Below are positions 63,288 to 64,000 of a DNA stretch of 64,000 bases, in pieces; position 1 is the first letter of the stretch, and each line of letters opens with the position of its first letter. Below the pieces are notes generated by a model that was not told where the DNA came from, did no database searches, and saw nothing but the letters and a program-made list of their open reading frames with translations. The position numbers and the translations under genes are program-made. Source of the DNA: Mycobacterium sp. SMC-2 (GTDB lineage: Bacteria; Actinomycetota; Actinomycetes; Mycobacteriales; Mycobacteriaceae); NCBI RefSeq assembly GCF_025263485.1, contig NZ_CP079863.1, forward strand, positions 868,001 through 932,000. The letters run 5' to 3'.

Positions 63288-64000
63288 ATGACTGATCTGG
63301 ACGAGTCGTTACCGCCTTCTTTGAGATCTGCCGGCGACAGCTGGGCCATCACCGAACTCGTCGGTGCCACCGCGTTGGGCGTCGCGGCGTCCCGCGCGGC
63401 GGAAACCGCCGGGAACGAGCCGCTGATCCGCGACGAGTTCGCGCGCATCCTGGTCTCGTCGGCCGGCCCCGCGTGGGCGCGGCTCACCGATCCCGAATTG
63501 ACCTGGCTCGACGGCGACGAGCATGGACGCCGCGCGCATCGCATCGGCATCGACTACCAGGCCGTGCGCACGCACTTCTTCGACGAGTACTTCGACAACG
63601 CCGTGCAGGCCGGAATTCGGCAGGTGGTCATCCTGGCCGCCGGGCTGGACTCCAGGGCCTACCGCCTGAACTGGCCGGACGGCACCGCGGTCTACGAGAT
63701 CGACCAGCCCAAGGTGCTGGAGTACAAGACCGGCATCCTGCAGCAGCATGGCGCCGCCCCCACCGCGAGCCGCCGCCCGGTCCCGGTCGACCTGCGCGAC
63801 GACTGGCCCGCGGCGTTGGCCTCGGCCGGATTCGACCGCACCCGGCCGACCGCCTGGCTGGCCGAGGGCCTGCTTCCGTACCTGCCCAGCGACGCCCAAG
63901 ACCGTCTCTTCGAGATGGTCACCGCCCTCAGCGCTCCGGGAAGCCAGGTTGCCATCGAGGCGTTCGGCATGAACTCGCGGAGCAATTCGCAGCGCTGGCT
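63288..64000 (+). CDS. SAM-dependent methyltransferase (Rv0145 family), 3' end beyond window
   Basis: The first 237 residues of a mycobacterial class I methyltransferase (LCM/PPM family, about 310 residues when complete) are present. Motifs are '[17 protein letters not shown]', '[32 protein letters not shown]' in two parts, '[12 protein letters not shown]' and '[12 protein letters not shown]'. It resembles Rv0145, one of a mycobacterial paralogue set of unknown substrate. ATG 63288 has no strong Shine-Dalgarno; 67 bases separate it from the TetR gene. The frame is open to the window end. Confidence 0.92.
   Translation, partial: MTDLDESLPPSLRSAGDSWAITELVGATALGVAASRAAETAGNEPLIRDEFARILVSSAGPAWARLTDPELTWLDGDEHGRRAHRIGIDYQAVRTHFFDEYFDNAVQAGIRQVVILAAGLDSRAYRLNWPDGTAVYEIDQPKVLEYKTGILQQHGAAPTASRRPVPVDLRDDWPAALASAGFDRTRPTAWLAEGLLPYLPSDAQDRLFEMVTALSAPGSQVAIEAFGMNSRSNSQRW

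Overview
The window is chromosomal DNA of a Mycobacterium other than M. tuberculosis. It is GC-rich and carries mycobacterial signature genes: antigen 85C, an MmpS/MmpL pair, an EspB-like protein, Fgd2, TreS with maltokinase, PepA, FadE1 and CYP138. From about 9.9 kb to the end, the backbone follows the M. tuberculosis order rv0111 to rv0145. Gene names below come from recognising protein sequences by eye, not from a search.

Layout. (1) 0.2-9.7 kb: a seven-gene co-oriented catabolic operon (SDR, Rieske oxygenase, Baeyer-Villiger-type monooxygenase, second SDR, CaiB/BaiF CoA transferase, ThDP enzyme, aldehyde dehydrogenase). Genes overlap or nearly touch, and a 14-bp palindrome lies upstream. 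(2) 9.9-17.1 kb: a membrane acyltransferase, a methyltransferase, an M-box Mg2+ riboswitch leading into two small ORFs, ldtA, oxyS and oxcA. (3) 17.4-24.6 kb: an orphan espB-like gene between oxcA and fadD7, then fusA2, an F420/FMN-family protein and pepA. (4) 24.7-29.8 kb: treS-mak (trehalose to maltose-1-phosphate for alpha-glucan), a DUF1275 membrane protein and fbpC. (5) 30-37.5 kb: a variable block between fbpC and htdZ, which I recall as neighbours in M. tuberculosis. It holds an ABC permease remnant, a phosphoesterase, mmpS-mmpL, a CstR/CsoR-type regulator operon with twin operators, and two frameshifted pseudogenes. (6) 37.7-44.8 kb: htdZ, fadE1, fgd2 and a GNAT gene, interrupted by a stress cassette (GAF-ANTAR regulator, Mn catalase, hemerythrin, cation efflux). 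(7) 44.8-51.3 kb: inserted TetR, desaturase/reductase, DUF1214 and sulfotransferase genes. (8) 51.3-64 kb: ephF, TetR/cyp138, msrA, rv0138-rv0145-like genes, with extra molbindin, methyltransferase, Dps and pirin genes.

Regulation visible in the sequence: an M-box whose downstream strands can pair in two exclusive ways, one masking the Shine-Dalgarno of a 24-codon ORF; four to five SigF-like promoters on stress genes; paired inverted repeats between the TetR gene and cyp138; candidate operators for the desaturase and pirin-TetR operons; and several terminator hairpins, one of them inside the catabolic operon. No tRNA, rRNA, CRISPR array, intact insertion sequence or prophage was seen.
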